Source: Bradyrhizobium lablabi (GTDB lineage: Bacteria > Pseudomonadota > Alphaproteobacteria > Rhizobiales > Xanthobacteraceae). Taken from it: 64,000 nucleotides of DNA. The DNA is taken from NCBI RefSeq assembly GCF_018129385.1, contig NZ_JAFCLN010000002.1:651626-715625 (forward strand), read 5' to 3'. Of the stretch, positions 44,975-53,821 are shown one piece after another. Every line of letters starts with the position of its first letter. The stretch's first letter is position 1. The translations under genes were made by a program, and so were the position numbers. The notes under the pieces are model-generated. The model was given only the letters and a program-made list of their open reading frames with translations, was not told where the DNA came from and did no database searches.

Positions 44975-46078
44975 TCACTCCGCCGATTTCATCCAGCGCG
45001 CAATCTTCGGCCAATATTCTTCGAGCGTCTGCCGTCCCATGAACAGGCCGAGATGATTGGACGGGGCGATGTCGTGACGCAGATGCTCGGCCGGCGTCGC
45101 CACCAGATGCTCCACCGCCAGCAATTGTTCCGGCGCAACCACATCGTCGGCGCTGCCGGCGAGCAGGTAGATTGGAAGCTGAAGGCGCGAGAGATCGATC
45201 TTTTGCCCCAGCGCGACAAAATTTCCGCCGGCAAGTTCGTTGCGCCTGTACAGTTTCTCGATCACTTCGAGATAGTATTTTCCGGGTAGATCGAGCACCC
45301 AGGAATTCCAGTTCTTGAAGATGGCTTCGAGCCGGGAAAATTCCGGCGAGCCGATCGGGGCAAGCGTCTGTAGCGCTTCGCTGATGTCGCTCGCCCCGGT
45401 GCCGTTGCCCCAGAACCTTGCGACGCTGCGGCCGATGACGCGGCCATTGCCGAGATGAACCAGGCCCTGAAACATCATCAGCGGCGTCGCCCCGGCGATT
45501 TCCGATAGTCGCGACGGCCGCGCGGCAATGTCGACCGGCGCGCCGGCCATCACCAGCCGGCGCACCTTGGCGGGGAATCGTCCGGCATAGAGCAGGGACA
45601 GCCAGCCGCCCTGGCAAAGCCCGATCAGATCGACCGGGCCGCCGATGCAATCGACAATGACATTGAGCTCGGCGAGATATTCGTCGATCCCGAGAAATCC
45701 CATGTCGGCGCCGGCCGAGCGCCAGTCGGCCATCAGCAGCCGCTCGATTCCGGCGCCGCGGAGCGCGGCAACGAGACTGTGCCCGGTTGCGAGGTCCGCA
45801 ATGGCGGCGCCGTGCAGCGCGAGCGGCGGGCACAGCAAGACGGGAACGCCGCTGTCGGCCGTGCTGAAGTCACGCAGCCGCACCGCATGCAGTTCGAGCG
45901 CTATCCTGCCGGGCGTTGCTCCCCGCGGCTCTTTTGCGTCGCTATCGCCGCCGGTCTCGCCTGAAAGTTCGAGGAAGCTTGCCGCCATGGCCGACGAAGC
46001 CTCGGCCGCCGATGCAGCGACGAGCGCCGGCCAGAAGAACGCCGCATACGGGAATTGACCTCCAAGATACCGATCCAT
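44975..46078 (-). CDS. PHA synthase-like alpha/beta hydrolase with a GxCxG nucleophile
   Basis: 367 aa alpha/beta-fold protein. The nucleophile elbow is GLCQGG with Cys155 in place of the usual Ser, as in polyhydroxyalkanoate synthases. Further PhaC-like features are LLMADWRSAG, the acidic residue in YLLAGSADDVVAPEQ and the histidine in IAPSNHLGLFMG. The size is close to class III PhaC (about 355 aa). It may be a PhaC relative or a PHB-associated acyltransferase; no phaE, phaP or phaZ lies alongside. It ends at the bidirectional terminator. Confidence 0.8.
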   Translation of the reverse strand: MDRYLGGQFPYAAFFWPALVAASAAEASSAMAASFLELSGETGGDSDAKEPRGATPGRIALELHAVRLRDFSTADSGVPVLLCPPLALHGAAIADLATGHSLVAALRGAGIERLLMADWRSAGADMGFLGIDEYLAELNVIVDCIGGPVDLIGLCQGGWLSLLYAGRFPAKVRRLVMAGAPVDIAARPSRLSEIAGATPLMMFQGLVHLGNGRVIGRSVARFWGNGTGASDISEALQTLAPIGSPEFSRLEAIFKNWNSWVLDLPGKYYLEVIEKLYRRNELAGGNFVALGQKIDLSRLQLPIYLLAGSADDVVAPEQLLAVEHLVATPAEHLRHDIAPSNHLGLFMGRQTLEEYWPKIARWMKSAE

Positions 46079-46120
46079 GGAATCCCCGGCCTATCCCTGC
46101 TGTCTTGATCGAGATCCTAG

Positions 46121-46244
46121 AGCCGCAGGGCGGATTAGCGACTTGTCCGCCGTAGCTCAACGAGCGAAGGCGGAAGCGTAATCCGCCATTGGCCGGGATT
46201 CTATAGCGGCCGATTACGCCTTGCGGCCAATCCACCCTGCGGCT
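46121..46244. repeat. Intergenic palindromic repeat element
   Basis: A 124-base segment bounded by agccgcagggcggatt and its near-perfect inverse aatccaccctgcggct (one mismatch). Internal gcgtaatccgcc/gattacgcc stretches add further pairing. It looks like a dispersed rhizobial repeat and fills part of the 405-base gap 46079-46483. The rest of that gap holds nothing recognised apart from the amidohydrolase ribosome site. Confidence 0.6.
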
Positions 46245-46483
46245 GAAAACGATCGGACACGAAACGAGTTTGGGACAGCGTGGCTGCCGGATTACTTCGC
46301 TTGCGGTCATAAAAATTTGAGCGTTGAATTCGCCCGCGTCATGCGCGGCAGCGATGCAACTTTTGAGCGAGACGGAACGGCGAGGCGCGCCGGCCTGCTC
46401 AGCGCCGGGAAGCACCCGGACGCGAGCCTCCATGCGGGCAACGACCGGCACGCTATTCAAACATCAAAAAAGGGAGGAGAACG

Positions 46484-47992
46484 ATGAGCACCTGGCTGAG
46501 TGAGCGAGAGCAACGCCTGGTCGCGGGTGCCGAGGCGGCATCGGCGGCAACACCGATTCCGACCCAGATTGTTTCCAACGGCGAATATCTCCCACCCCCG
46601 CAGAGCGCTACACAGAAGAAAGTCGAGGCGCGGATCAACGATCTCGCCGACCAAAACGGCAAGCATCTCGGCTTGAGCCGCAGGCAGTTCCTGCACACGA
46701 GCTGCGGCATGGCGGCTGCATTCCTCGCGATGAACGACATCTACGGCAATGTTTTCCAGGTCACGCCGGCAGAGGCCCGCGAGCCCGAGCTGATGCTGGC
46801 GCGCGCGCAAGGCCTCGCCGGCCAGTTCATCTTCGACGTTCAGACCCATTTCGTCCGCGACGATTTCGATCACAAGGAGCTGCTGGGTCTGGCAGACTTT
46901 GCGAGCCAGCACTGGAACCCGAAGATGAAGGAGGAGGGCGTCTCCTCGCTCGGCCGCTACAAGTTCCAGAACTATGTGAAAGAGATTTACTACGATAGCG
47001 ACACCCAGATAGCGCTGCTGAGCGGCGCGCCGTTCGACGATCCGAGCTGGTGGCTGCTGTCCAACGAGCAGATCGTCAAGGCCCGCGAGCTTATCAACGA
47101 TTTTGCGGGCTCGCGACGCCTGCTGGCGCATAGCGTCATCACCCCGAAGCAGCCCGGCTGGATGGAGGAGGTCGACAAGGCGATCGAGGTCTACAAGCCC
47201 GATTCCTGGAAGGCCTACACGATCGGCGATCCGCTGGCGCCGTCCAAGTTTCCATGGCGGCTCGACGACGAGAAGGTGATGTATCCGTTCTACGAAAAAG
47301 CGGTGAAGGCCGGCATCAACACGCTGTGCATCCACAAGGGGCTACTGCCGCCCGATTACGAAAAATCCTTCGCCGGCGTGTGGGAATATGCGACTGCGTG
47401 GGACATCGGAAAGGCGGCGAAGGACTGGCCGCAGATGAATTTTGTGATCTATCACTCGGCACTGCGGGCGTTCCTCGAGCTCCCGGACAAGTCCTTCGCC
47501 GAGTTCGAGCAGACCGGCCGCATCCCGTGGGCCACGGACCTTGCGGAAATCCCCCAGAAGTTCGGCGTTACCAATGTCTATGCTGAGCTCGGCACGTCCT
47601 TTGCGAACTCGGCGGTGGCGCATCCGAAATTCTGCGCCGCGCTGGTCGGCACGCTGATCAAGGGCATGGGGGTTGATCACGTGATGTGGGGCACCGACTC
47701 GGTCTGGTACGGCTCGCCGCAGTGGCAGATCGAGGCGCTGCGCCGCCTCGAAGTTCCGGACGACATGCAGAAGAAATACGGCTTTGCGCCGCTCGGCGAC
47801 GCCAACAGCGCCGTCAAGCAGCTGATCTTCGGCGGCAACGCCACCAAGTTCTACAAGATCAGGCTGAAAGCGGCTGAGAACACCAGGATGCCGGCCTTCT
47901 CCGAGGACCGTCTCGCTCTGCTCAAGAACGAGTATGCGCTGGCGGACAAGAAGCCCTCGAACCTGCGCTACGGCTACGTTCGCGCCGCGTAA
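46484..47992 (+). CDS. Amidohydrolase-family protein with a displaced twin-arginine motif
   Basis: 502 aa of the amidohydrolase (amidohydro_2) superfamily: FDVQTHFVRDDFD at the barrel start, TLCIHKGLLPP, FVIYHSALRAF, and VMWGTDSVWYGSPQW with a likely metal Asp. Residues 65-83 form a Tat-like signal (SRRQFLHTSCGMAAAFLAM), but about 64 residues precede it, which is unusual. GGGAGGAG precedes the ATG at 46484, so the long N terminus seems genuine. The activity could be hydrolysis or decarboxylation; the substrate is unknown. Confidence 0.85.
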   Translation: MSTWLSEREQRLVAGAEAASAATPIPTQIVSNGEYLPPPQSATQKKVEARINDLADQNGKHLGLSRRQFLHTSCGMAAAFLAMNDIYGNVFQVTPAEAREPELMLARAQGLAGQFIFDVQTHFVRDDFDHKELLGLADFASQHWNPKMKEEGVSSLGRYKFQNYVKEIYYDSDTQIALLSGAPFDDPSWWLLSNEQIVKARELINDFAGSRRLLAHSVITPKQPGWMEEVDKAIEVYKPDSWKAYTIGDPLAPSKFPWRLDDEKVMYPFYEKAVKAGINTLCIHKGLLPPDYEKSFAGVWEYATAWDIGKAAKDWPQMNFVIYHSALRAFLELPDKSFAEFEQTGRIPWATDLAEIPQKFGVTNVYAELGTSFANSAVAHPKFCAALVGTLIKGMGVDHVMWGTDSVWYGSPQWQIEALRRLEVPDDMQKKYGFAPLGDANSAVKQLIFGGNATKFYKIRLKAAENTRMPAFSEDRLALLKNEYALADKKPSNLRYGYVRAA

Positions 47993-48034
47993 AAGTTTGG
48001 GCGGCCGCGCCGGCGGAGCAGGCAAGCTTCGTTA

Positions 48035-48083
48035 GAGCATGATCCGGAAAAGTGGATACCGGTTTTCCGAAAAGATCATGCTC
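48035..48083. repeat. Large palindrome, Bradyrhizobium-type dispersed repeat
   Basis: gagcatgatccggaaaa pairs with ttttccgaaaagatcatgctc across ggataccgg. I know this type of sequence as frequent between genes in Bradyrhizobium genomes. It lies between convergent genes and may end transcription. Confidence 0.75.
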
Positions 48084-48095
48084 AAACAAAAAGAT

Positions 48096-48134
48096 AGAGC
48101 GGGATGACGATTCGAAGAAAAGTCATCCTGCTCT
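48096..48134. repeat. Second inverted repeat behind the amidohydrolase gene
   Basis: agagcgggatgac pairs with gtcatcctgctct (one mismatch) around a 13-base loop. It follows the 48035 palindrome directly and probably belongs to the same repeat family. Confidence 0.65.
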
Positions 48135-48178
48135 AGGCGCGGTCGACGCGCGGTTCAAGCCCTGGTCAAGCGGTGCGG

Positions 48179-49486
48179 TCACACATGCACCGCCGTGCGC
48201 ACGCGGCCGACATTGCCGAACACGCGCAGATAACGATCGACCTCGGACTGGATGCCGGTTGCCTTCTCCGGATTATCAGACAGTTTTACGGCCGGCCGTC
48301 CGTCCACCGACGTCACCTTGCAGACGATCGAGATCGGATCGAGATCAGACGATCCGTCCGGCATGCAGCCGATGAAATCATTGGTGAGGTTGGTGCCCCA
48401 GCCAAAACTGATGCGGACGCGCCCCGCAAAGTGGCGGTACGTCTCCTCGATGGAATCAACGTCCATGCCGTCTGAGAACACCAGCAGCTTTTCCCTGGGA
48501 TCGCGGCCCTTCTGTTTCCACCATCGTATGATCTCTTCGCCGGCCGCGATCGGCGGCGCGGAGTCGGGGCGAAAGCCGGTCCAGTCGGCGACCCAGTCCG
48601 GCGCATCGCGCAGGAACGGTTTCGTGCCGAAGGCGTCGGGCAGCGCGATCAAGAGGTTGCCGCCATAGGTGTGACGCCACTGGTCGAGAATACGGTAGGG
48701 CGCCCAGCGCAGCTCGGTGTCGTCATTGGCGAGCGCCGCGGCCACCATCGGCAATTCATGCGCGTTGGTGCCGATCGCTTCGAGATCGTTGTCCATCGCG
48801 AGCAGCACATTGGAGGTGCCGGTGAAGGAGGAGCCGAGGCCTTCCTTCACGGCCTCGACGCACCAGCGCTGCCAGAGAAAGCCGTGACGCCGCCGCGTGC
48901 CGAAATCCGAAAGCCGAAGATTGTCCAGCTTGCGCAGCCGCTCGACCTTGGCCCACAGCTTGGCCTTGGCGCGTGCATAGAGCACGTCGAGCTCGAAGCG
49001 GCCCTTGCCCTTCATCATCTGTCGCGAGCGCAGCTCGTTGAGGATGGCGAGCGCCGGAATCTCCCACATCGTGGTGTGGGTCCACGGCCCGTGGAAGTGA
49101 AGCTCGTACTGGCCGTCGACCTTGGTGAGCTCGTATTCGGGCAGCCGGAAATTGGCGAGCCACTTGATGAACTCGGGCGAGAACATCTGGGTCTTGCCGT
49201 AAAACGTGTTACCGGCGAGCCAGATCAGTTCGTTCTTGGTGAAGCGGATGGTGCGGGCGTGGTCGAGCTGCGCGCGCAGCTCGCCCTCGTCGATCACCTC
49301 GGCGAGGCGGACATGCTTGCTTCGGTTGATGACCGAAAAAGTGACCTGCTGCTCGGGATAGAATTCCCGGATCATCTGTAGCATCAGCAGCTTGTAGAAA
49401 TCAGTGTCCAGCAGGCTGCGCACGATGGGATCGAGCCGCCAGCCGTGGTTGTAGGTCCGCGTCGCAATATCGGTGAAGGTGCTCAT
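48179..49486 (-). CDS. pncB: Nicotinate phosphoribosyltransferase
   Basis: 435 aa. It converts nicotinate and PRPP to nicotinate mononucleotide in NAD salvage. Characteristic segments are [66 protein letters not shown] (catalytic and PRPP region), GTNAHELPM, and [13 protein letters not shown]. It sits beside a nicotinate dehydrogenase-like pair, so nicotinate could be drawn either to salvage or to catabolism. No regulatory element was recognised. Confidence 0.95.
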   Translation of the reverse strand: MSTFTDIATRTYNHGWRLDPIVRSLLDTDFYKLLMLQMIREFYPEQQVTFSVINRSKHVRLAEVIDEGELRAQLDHARTIRFTKNELIWLAGNTFYGKTQMFSPEFIKWLANFRLPEYELTKVDGQYELHFHGPWTHTTMWEIPALAILNELRSRQMMKGKGRFELDVLYARAKAKLWAKVERLRKLDNLRLSDFGTRRRHGFLWQRWCVEAVKEGLGSSFTGTSNVLLAMDNDLEAIGTNAHELPMVAAALANDDTELRWAPYRILDQWRHTYGGNLLIALPDAFGTKPFLRDAPDWVADWTGFRPDSAPPIAAGEEIIRWWKQKGRDPREKLLVFSDGMDVDSIEETYRHFAGRVRISFGWGTNLTNDFIGCMPDGSSDLDPISIVCKVTSVDGRPAVKLSDNPEKATGIQSEVDRYLRVFGNVGRVRTAVHV

Positions 49487-49552
49487 GGGCGGACTTTATC
49501 GCGTTGGGGAACCCGCAACCAGTACCCGCCGGGGCATGATCGCCCTGCGAAT

Positions 49553-52500
49553 TTAATCCAATCCGGCCGATTTTACCCTTGCAATCGCGGCATCCACGCC
49601 GGTCCAGGCCGGTTTGCCGGGGGCAAACTGTTGCCTCAACCAGGAGACGAGTTCGGCAATCTGCCGGTCGGTCAGGCTGTCCTTGAAGGCCGGCATATAG
49701 CCGAGGTCGCTTGATACAGGGGAGGCAATGCCGTGCAAAATCACCTGGATCAGGTTGTCGGGCACCGCACTATGCAGGTTGCTGTTGAGCGATAGCGACG
49801 GCCGGCTGCCGAACAGCGCGGGACCGCCGACCTCATGGCACACCGCGCAGGCGCCCTGATATAGCCGCGCGCCGACAGAGGAGGCCGCGTCCGTGCGCGT
49901 CGCCGTCGCGCTCTCGAATTTCGCGGCAAGCGCATCCTGCGTTGATGGGGCGACGTCCCGGTTGAACGAGGCGAGGTAGACCGCCATTGCGCGGATGTCC
50001 TCGTCCGGCAACGCCTTCAGTTCTTTCACGACCGGCGCCATCGGACCCGCCGCTACGCCGTGAAAGCGGGACTCGCCGGTCCGCAGGTAAGCGTAAAGCT
50101 CGCTCTCCTTCCACGGGATCGGCGCCTGCGACAGCGAGGTCAGGGCCGGAGCTTCCCATCCTTCCGCAAAGCCTCCGGCGAGATAGCGGCTTGCGATTTC
50201 AGCGCCGAGTTTGTTGCGCGGGGAGTGACAGGCGCCGCAATGGCCAAAACCTTCGACGAGATAGGCGCCGCGATTCCAGACCTCCGATTTTGACGGGTCC
50301 GGCCGGAACGTTTGCGGCGTGTGGAACAACGCATTCCATCCGGCCAGCAGCGGCCGCTGGTTGAACGGGAAGGCGAGCTTGTTGTTTGGCGTCTCCGCAC
50401 GTACCGGCTGCTGCGCCATCAGGAACGCATAGAGCGCCTGTAGATCGGCGTCGGTGGCCTTGGCGAAATGCGTGTAGGGAAACGCCGGATAGAGATGTTT
50501 GCCGTCGCGATGAATGCCTTCGCGCATCGATCGTTCGAACGCAGGATAGGACCAGTTGCCGATCCCGGTCTTCTCGTCCGGCGTGATGTTGGTGCTGTAG
50601 ATCACGCCGAACGGCGTCTCCAGCGCTCGGCCGCCGGCATTGATCGCGCCGTTCGCCGCGGTGTGGCAGACCATGCAATCGCCGAGCGCGGCGAGCTGCT
50701 GGCCGCGGGCAATGGTCGCGGCGGAAAACACCGCTGGATCGGGCCGCGCGATGGGGGCGATCGCTCGCCACGGCAACGCCGCGGTGCCGATCGCGATGGC
50801 GGTGGCGCATGCCGCGGCAAGGCCCGCGAATACGCTGGGTCGTACCGCAAATGGGTTCTTCCATGTGCCGGCGGGAGGAGCGGGCGCAGGCAACGGCTCA
50901 GGCGCGCGCGGTGCCTCGCCGTGCAATCCCCTGAGGATGCGCTCCGGCGTGAATGGCAATTCGCGAAACCGCACGCCGGTGGCATCGAAGATCGCATTGG
51001 CAATCGCCGCCGCGCTCGGCACCGAGGCGGACTCGCCGACGCCGAGCGGCGGCTGGTCCTGCCGCGGCAGCATCAACACATCGATCTTGGGGACATCGGG
51101 AAACTTGATGATGGGGTAGGCGCCCCATTCGCGCGCCGTCACAGAGGTGCGGTCGAACGAAACTTCTTCCATCAGCGCGCGGCTGGTCGACTGGATGACA
51201 TTGCCGTGGATCTGGTGCCGCACGCCGTCCGGATTGATCATCAATCCGGAATCCTGGCCCGCGACCACCCGCGTCACGCTGACATCGCCGGTCGCCTTGT
51301 TGACGGCAACATCGGCGATCCACGCCGACCACGCTGCGCCATAGCCCGGAAACTTGCTGTGCACATACAGCGCATAGGCAAAGCCGCGCCCGCGCACGAT
51401 GTCGCCTTCGGCTTCCGGTTCCTTCCATACCGGCCGCGGCTTCCAGCCCGCACGCTCGGCCACCGCGTTGACGAGGTCGACCGCGCGCTCGTCCTTCAGA
51501 TAGCGCAGCCGGTATTCGATCGGATCGACCCCGGCTTCGGTCGCCACCTCGTCGATGAAAGACTCATGCGCAAAGGTGTTCGGCAGTGCCGAGACGCCGC
51601 GGAACCATGACGCGCGCACGATCGGCGGCATGTCGTTGGCCACCACGCGCATGTGCTCATAGTCGTAGGGCGGAATCGCGGTGCGGTCGCCCATCTCGAA
51701 GACGGCCGGTGTCGGCGAGATCCGCCTGGTGAGCAGCAGCGCCAGCGTGGGCGCGCCGTTCGAGGGATAGCGCGTGGCAAAATCGTAACCCGCGACGCTG
51801 CCGTCCGCGTTCATGCCGCCATTGACGTCCATCAGTTGCGCGGTGCCCTTGGGCTCCCACGCATGCTCCTGCTCGCGCGTGAGCTGCACGCGGACGGGAC
51901 GGCCGACCGCGCGCGACAACAGCAGGGCGTCGGCGGTGACATCGTCGGCGCAGTTGCGGCCGTAGCAGCCGGCCGCCTCCAGCCGGATCACCTCGATCTC
52001 GGCTTCCTGTTTTTCGATCAGCAGCGCGAGGTCCGCGCGCAGGATGTGCGGATTTTGCGTGCCCGACCACACCCGGATATTTCCATCGCTGTAGTCAGCG
52101 ACCGCGCAGGAAGGGCCGATCGAAGCGTGCATCTGGTACGGCCAGATGTAGGTCCGCTGCATCGGTTTTGCCGCAGCCGCAATTGCCGCATCGACATCGC
52201 CCTTGTCGATCAGCTTTCGCGGCTCCGAAGGATTCTTGCGTAGCGCCGTCTCGATATCCCCGAGATCGGGCAGAACAGGCGTCTTCTTCCAGCTCACCTT
52301 GAGCTGCGCCGCAGCTTTGATCGCGTTCTCCTCGCGCTCGGCCACCACGCCCACGAAGTCGCCGATGCGAACGACGGCAACCATTCCCGGAATATGTTTT
52401 ATCGAGGCTTCGTCCACCGCAATCAGGCTGGTGCCGACAAACGCCCCCGCATCGACGCCGGCATAAGGTGGTCGCACCACGCGGCCATGCAGCATGTGGG

Positions 52501-53068
52501 GTACGCGCACATCGTGCACGTAGACGATCTCGCCGGTTGCCTTGGCCGGCAGATCGATGCGCGGCACGGATTGGCCGACGATGGTGTAGGCGCTGACATC
52601 CTTCACCGCGACGTCGTCGGCAAGTTCAAGGCGGATATCCTCGCTCGCGATCAGTTCGCCATAGCTGATACTGCGGTTGTCCCTGCCGCGCACCAGCCCG
52701 TCTTCGATCGAGAGCTCTGCAACCGGCAGCTCCAGCCGCTCGGCCGCGCGCGCGATCAGAAACTGCCGCGCCTGCGCTGCTGCCTTACGCAAGGGCACCG
52801 CAGTAATCTGTATCGTCTCGCTCGCAATCGTCGGGCCCTGATTGGGCACTTGCGACGTGTCGCCGAGCACGACCACGACGCGCGCAAAGGACACGTCGAG
52901 CTCTTCGGCTACGATCTGCCCGAGCGCCGTGCGGATGCCGGTGCCGAGATCGACATGGCCGTTATAGGCGCTGACCGATCCGTCCGCGGTGATCCTGATG
53001 AAGGTCTCGAACGCGCCGCCGTTCGCCGCGGGGCGCACCACCGTCAGCATGCCCTGCCGTGCTGCCAT
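49553..53068 (-). CDS. nicB: Molybdopterin dehydrogenase large subunit fused to triheme cytochrome c (NicB-like)
   Basis: 1171 aa. Residues ~1-730 are a xanthine-dehydrogenase-type molybdopterin subunit (IASETIQITAVPLRK, HASIGPSCAVADYSDG, and GVGESASVPSAAAIANAI with the catalytic Glu). A membrane helix follows (SVFAGLAAACATAIAIGTAA). The C-terminal cytochrome part has three haem sites: CMVCH near 795, CGACH near 944 and CAVCH near 1074. This plan is that of Pseudomonas NicB, which hydroxylates nicotinate and sends electrons to the respiratory chain; related enzymes act on isoquinoline or aldehydes. Its ATG overlaps the nicA-like stop (TGATG). Neighbouring genes favour a pyridine substrate. 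Confidence 0.88.
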   Translation of the reverse strand: MAARQGMLTVVRPAANGGAFETFIRITADGSVSAYNGHVDLGTGIRTALGQIVAEELDVSFARVVVVLGDTSQVPNQGPTIASETIQITAVPLRKAAAQARQFLIARAAERLELPVAELSIEDGLVRGRDNRSISYGELIASEDIRLELADDVAVKDVSAYTIVGQSVPRIDLPAKATGEIVYVHDVRVPHMLHGRVVRPPYAGVDAGAFVGTSLIAVDEASIKHIPGMVAVVRIGDFVGVVAEREENAIKAAAQLKVSWKKTPVLPDLGDIETALRKNPSEPRKLIDKGDVDAAIAAAAKPMQRTYIWPYQMHASIGPSCAVADYSDGNIRVWSGTQNPHILRADLALLIEKQEAEIEVIRLEAAGCYGRNCADDVTADALLLSRAVGRPVRVQLTREQEHAWEPKGTAQLMDVNGGMNADGSVAGYDFATRYPSNGAPTLALLLTRRISPTPAVFEMGDRTAIPPYDYEHMRVVANDMPPIVRASWFRGVSALPNTFAHESFIDEVATEAGVDPIEYRLRYLKDERAVDLVNAVAERAGWKPRPVWKEPEAEGDIVRGRGFAYALYVHSKFPGYGAAWSAWIADVAVNKATGDVSVTRVVAGQDSGLMINPDGVRHQIHGNVIQSTSRALMEEVSFDRTSVTAREWGAYPIIKFPDVPKIDVLMLPRQDQPPLGVGESASVPSAAAIANAIFDATGVRFRELPFTPERILRGLHGEAPRAPEPLPAPAPPAGTWKNPFAVRPSVFAGLAAACATAIAIGTAALPWRAIAPIARPDPAVFSAATIARGQQLAALGDCMVCHTAANGAINAGGRALETPFGVIYSTNITPDEKTGIGNWSYPAFERSMREGIHRDGKHLYPAFPYTHFAKATDADLQALYAFLMAQQPVRAETPNNKLAFPFNQRPLLAGWNALFHTPQTFRPDPSKSEVWNRGAYLVEGFGHCGACHSPRNKLGAEIASRYLAGGFAEGWEAPALTSLSQAPIPWKESELYAYLRTGESRFHGVAAGPMAPVVKELKALPDEDIRAMAVYLASFNRDVAPSTQDALAAKFESATATRTDAASSVGARLYQGACAVCHEVGGPALFGSRPSLSLNSNLHSAVPDNLIQVILHGIASPVSSDLGYMPAFKDSLTDRQIAELVSWLRQQFAPGKPAWTGVDAAIARVKSAGLD

Positions 53069-53535
53069 CAGTCGCGCGCCTCAAGGGCATGGCCGGCTGC
53101 GCGCAGTGCCGCACGCGCGATTTCGACATGCGCGCCGCAGCGGCAGAGATTGTAGCGCAGCGCTTCGATCACTTCGTCTTCCGAAGGCGCCGGCGTGCGC
53201 GCAAGCAGCGCCTTGGTCGTGATGATCATGCCGTTGAGGCAGTAGCCGCACTGCGCGCCTTGTTCGTCGATGAAAGCCTGCTGCACGGGATCGGGACGTT
53301 CGCGCGTGCCGAGACCTTCCAGCGTCACGATGTCGCGCCCGTCGCAGCCTTCGATCGGAATCACGCAGGAGCGCGCGGCGACGCCGTCGATCAGCACGGC
53401 GCAGGCGCCGCACTCGCCGAGCCCGCAGCCATATTTCGGTCCGTTCAGTTCGAGGTCGTTGCGCAGCACGTACAGCAGCGCAGTGTCGGGAGCGGCCGCA
53501 ACGTCATGGGTTTTGCCGTTGACGGTCAGGCGCAT
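53068..53535 (-). CDS. nicA: [2Fe-2S] small subunit of molybdenum hydroxylase (NicA-like)
   Basis: 155 aa. The plant-type ferredoxin motif YGCGLGECGACAVLIDG and the second cluster motif GYCLNG...CRCGAH are both complete, giving two [2Fe-2S] centres that pass electrons from the molybdenum site to the cytochrome part of the partner. The ATG at 53535 was chosen with AAGGGA about 11 bases upstream; a TTG at 53574 would add 13 residues. No FAD subunit is present, as in NicAB-type enzymes. Nicotinate specificity is inferred from the neighbours. Confidence 0.9.
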   Translation of the reverse strand: MRLTVNGKTHDVAAAPDTALLYVLRNDLELNGPKYGCGLGECGACAVLIDGVAARSCVIPIEGCDGRDIVTLEGLGTRERPDPVQQAFIDEQGAQCGYCLNGMIITTKALLARTPAPSEDEVIEALRYNLCRCGAHVEIARAALRAAGHALEARD

Positions 53536-53593
53536 CGTGCTCGCGTTCCCTTCGTTTCGCTTCGTCGCTTCCAAATTCGCTCTTTGAGACTAC

Positions 53594-53609
53594 CGTTTGT
53601 ATACAAACG
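53594..53609. promoter_or_regulatory. Perfect 16-base palindrome, candidate operator 1
   Basis: cgtttgtatacaaacg is a perfect palindrome 59 bases upstream of the nicA-like start, in the divergent intergenic region with the hnr-like gene. Its size and GTATAC core are shared with the site at 53750-53761. It probably binds a dimeric regulator of the GntR or MarR kind. Confidence 0.72.
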
Positions 53610-53718
53610 TGCAAGCGTGGCGCCTTTCGCGCTGCAACGCGATGCCCGCATTATGAACAGACACGATAGGCAATCCGGCTTTTTATTCGGCAGCATGCGT
53701 TTTGCCGCATTCACCCGC

Positions 53719-53724
53719 TTGACA
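53719..53724 (+). promoter_or_regulatory. Possible -35 element for the hnr operon
   Basis: ttgaca lies about 100 bases before the hnr-like ATG. A weak -10-like caggat follows after 17 bases, just before operator 2 at 53750. If real, a repressor at operator 2 would block transcription. The -10 matches the consensus at only three positions. Confidence 0.35.
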
Positions 53725-53749
53725 GCTTTTCCCCTCGCGCGCAGGATCA

Positions 53750-53761
53750 TTCGTATACGAA
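53750..53761. promoter_or_regulatory. Perfect 12-base palindrome, candidate operator 2
   Basis: ttcgtatacgaa is a perfect palindrome about 60 bases upstream of the hnr-like start. It has the same GTATAC centre and nearly the same distance from its gene as operator 1 has from nicA. The symmetric arrangement suggests one regulator controls both transcription units. Confidence 0.68.
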
Positions 53762-53821
53762 CAATCCCCCCAATGCCGGAAACGGGGATATGATCGGGGC
53801 GTCGCGAATGCAGGCCTGTTC

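Noticed and set aside
46121..46244. Paired inverted repeats as a miniature transposable element or CRISPR fragment
   Set aside because: No target duplication or regularly spaced repeats were seen; the internal pairing fits a dispersed palindromic repeat better.
49553..53068. Splitting the large hydroxylase subunit into separate molybdopterin and cytochrome genes
   Set aside because: The frame is continuous, a membrane helix links the parts, and the same fused plan is known for NicB-type enzymes.
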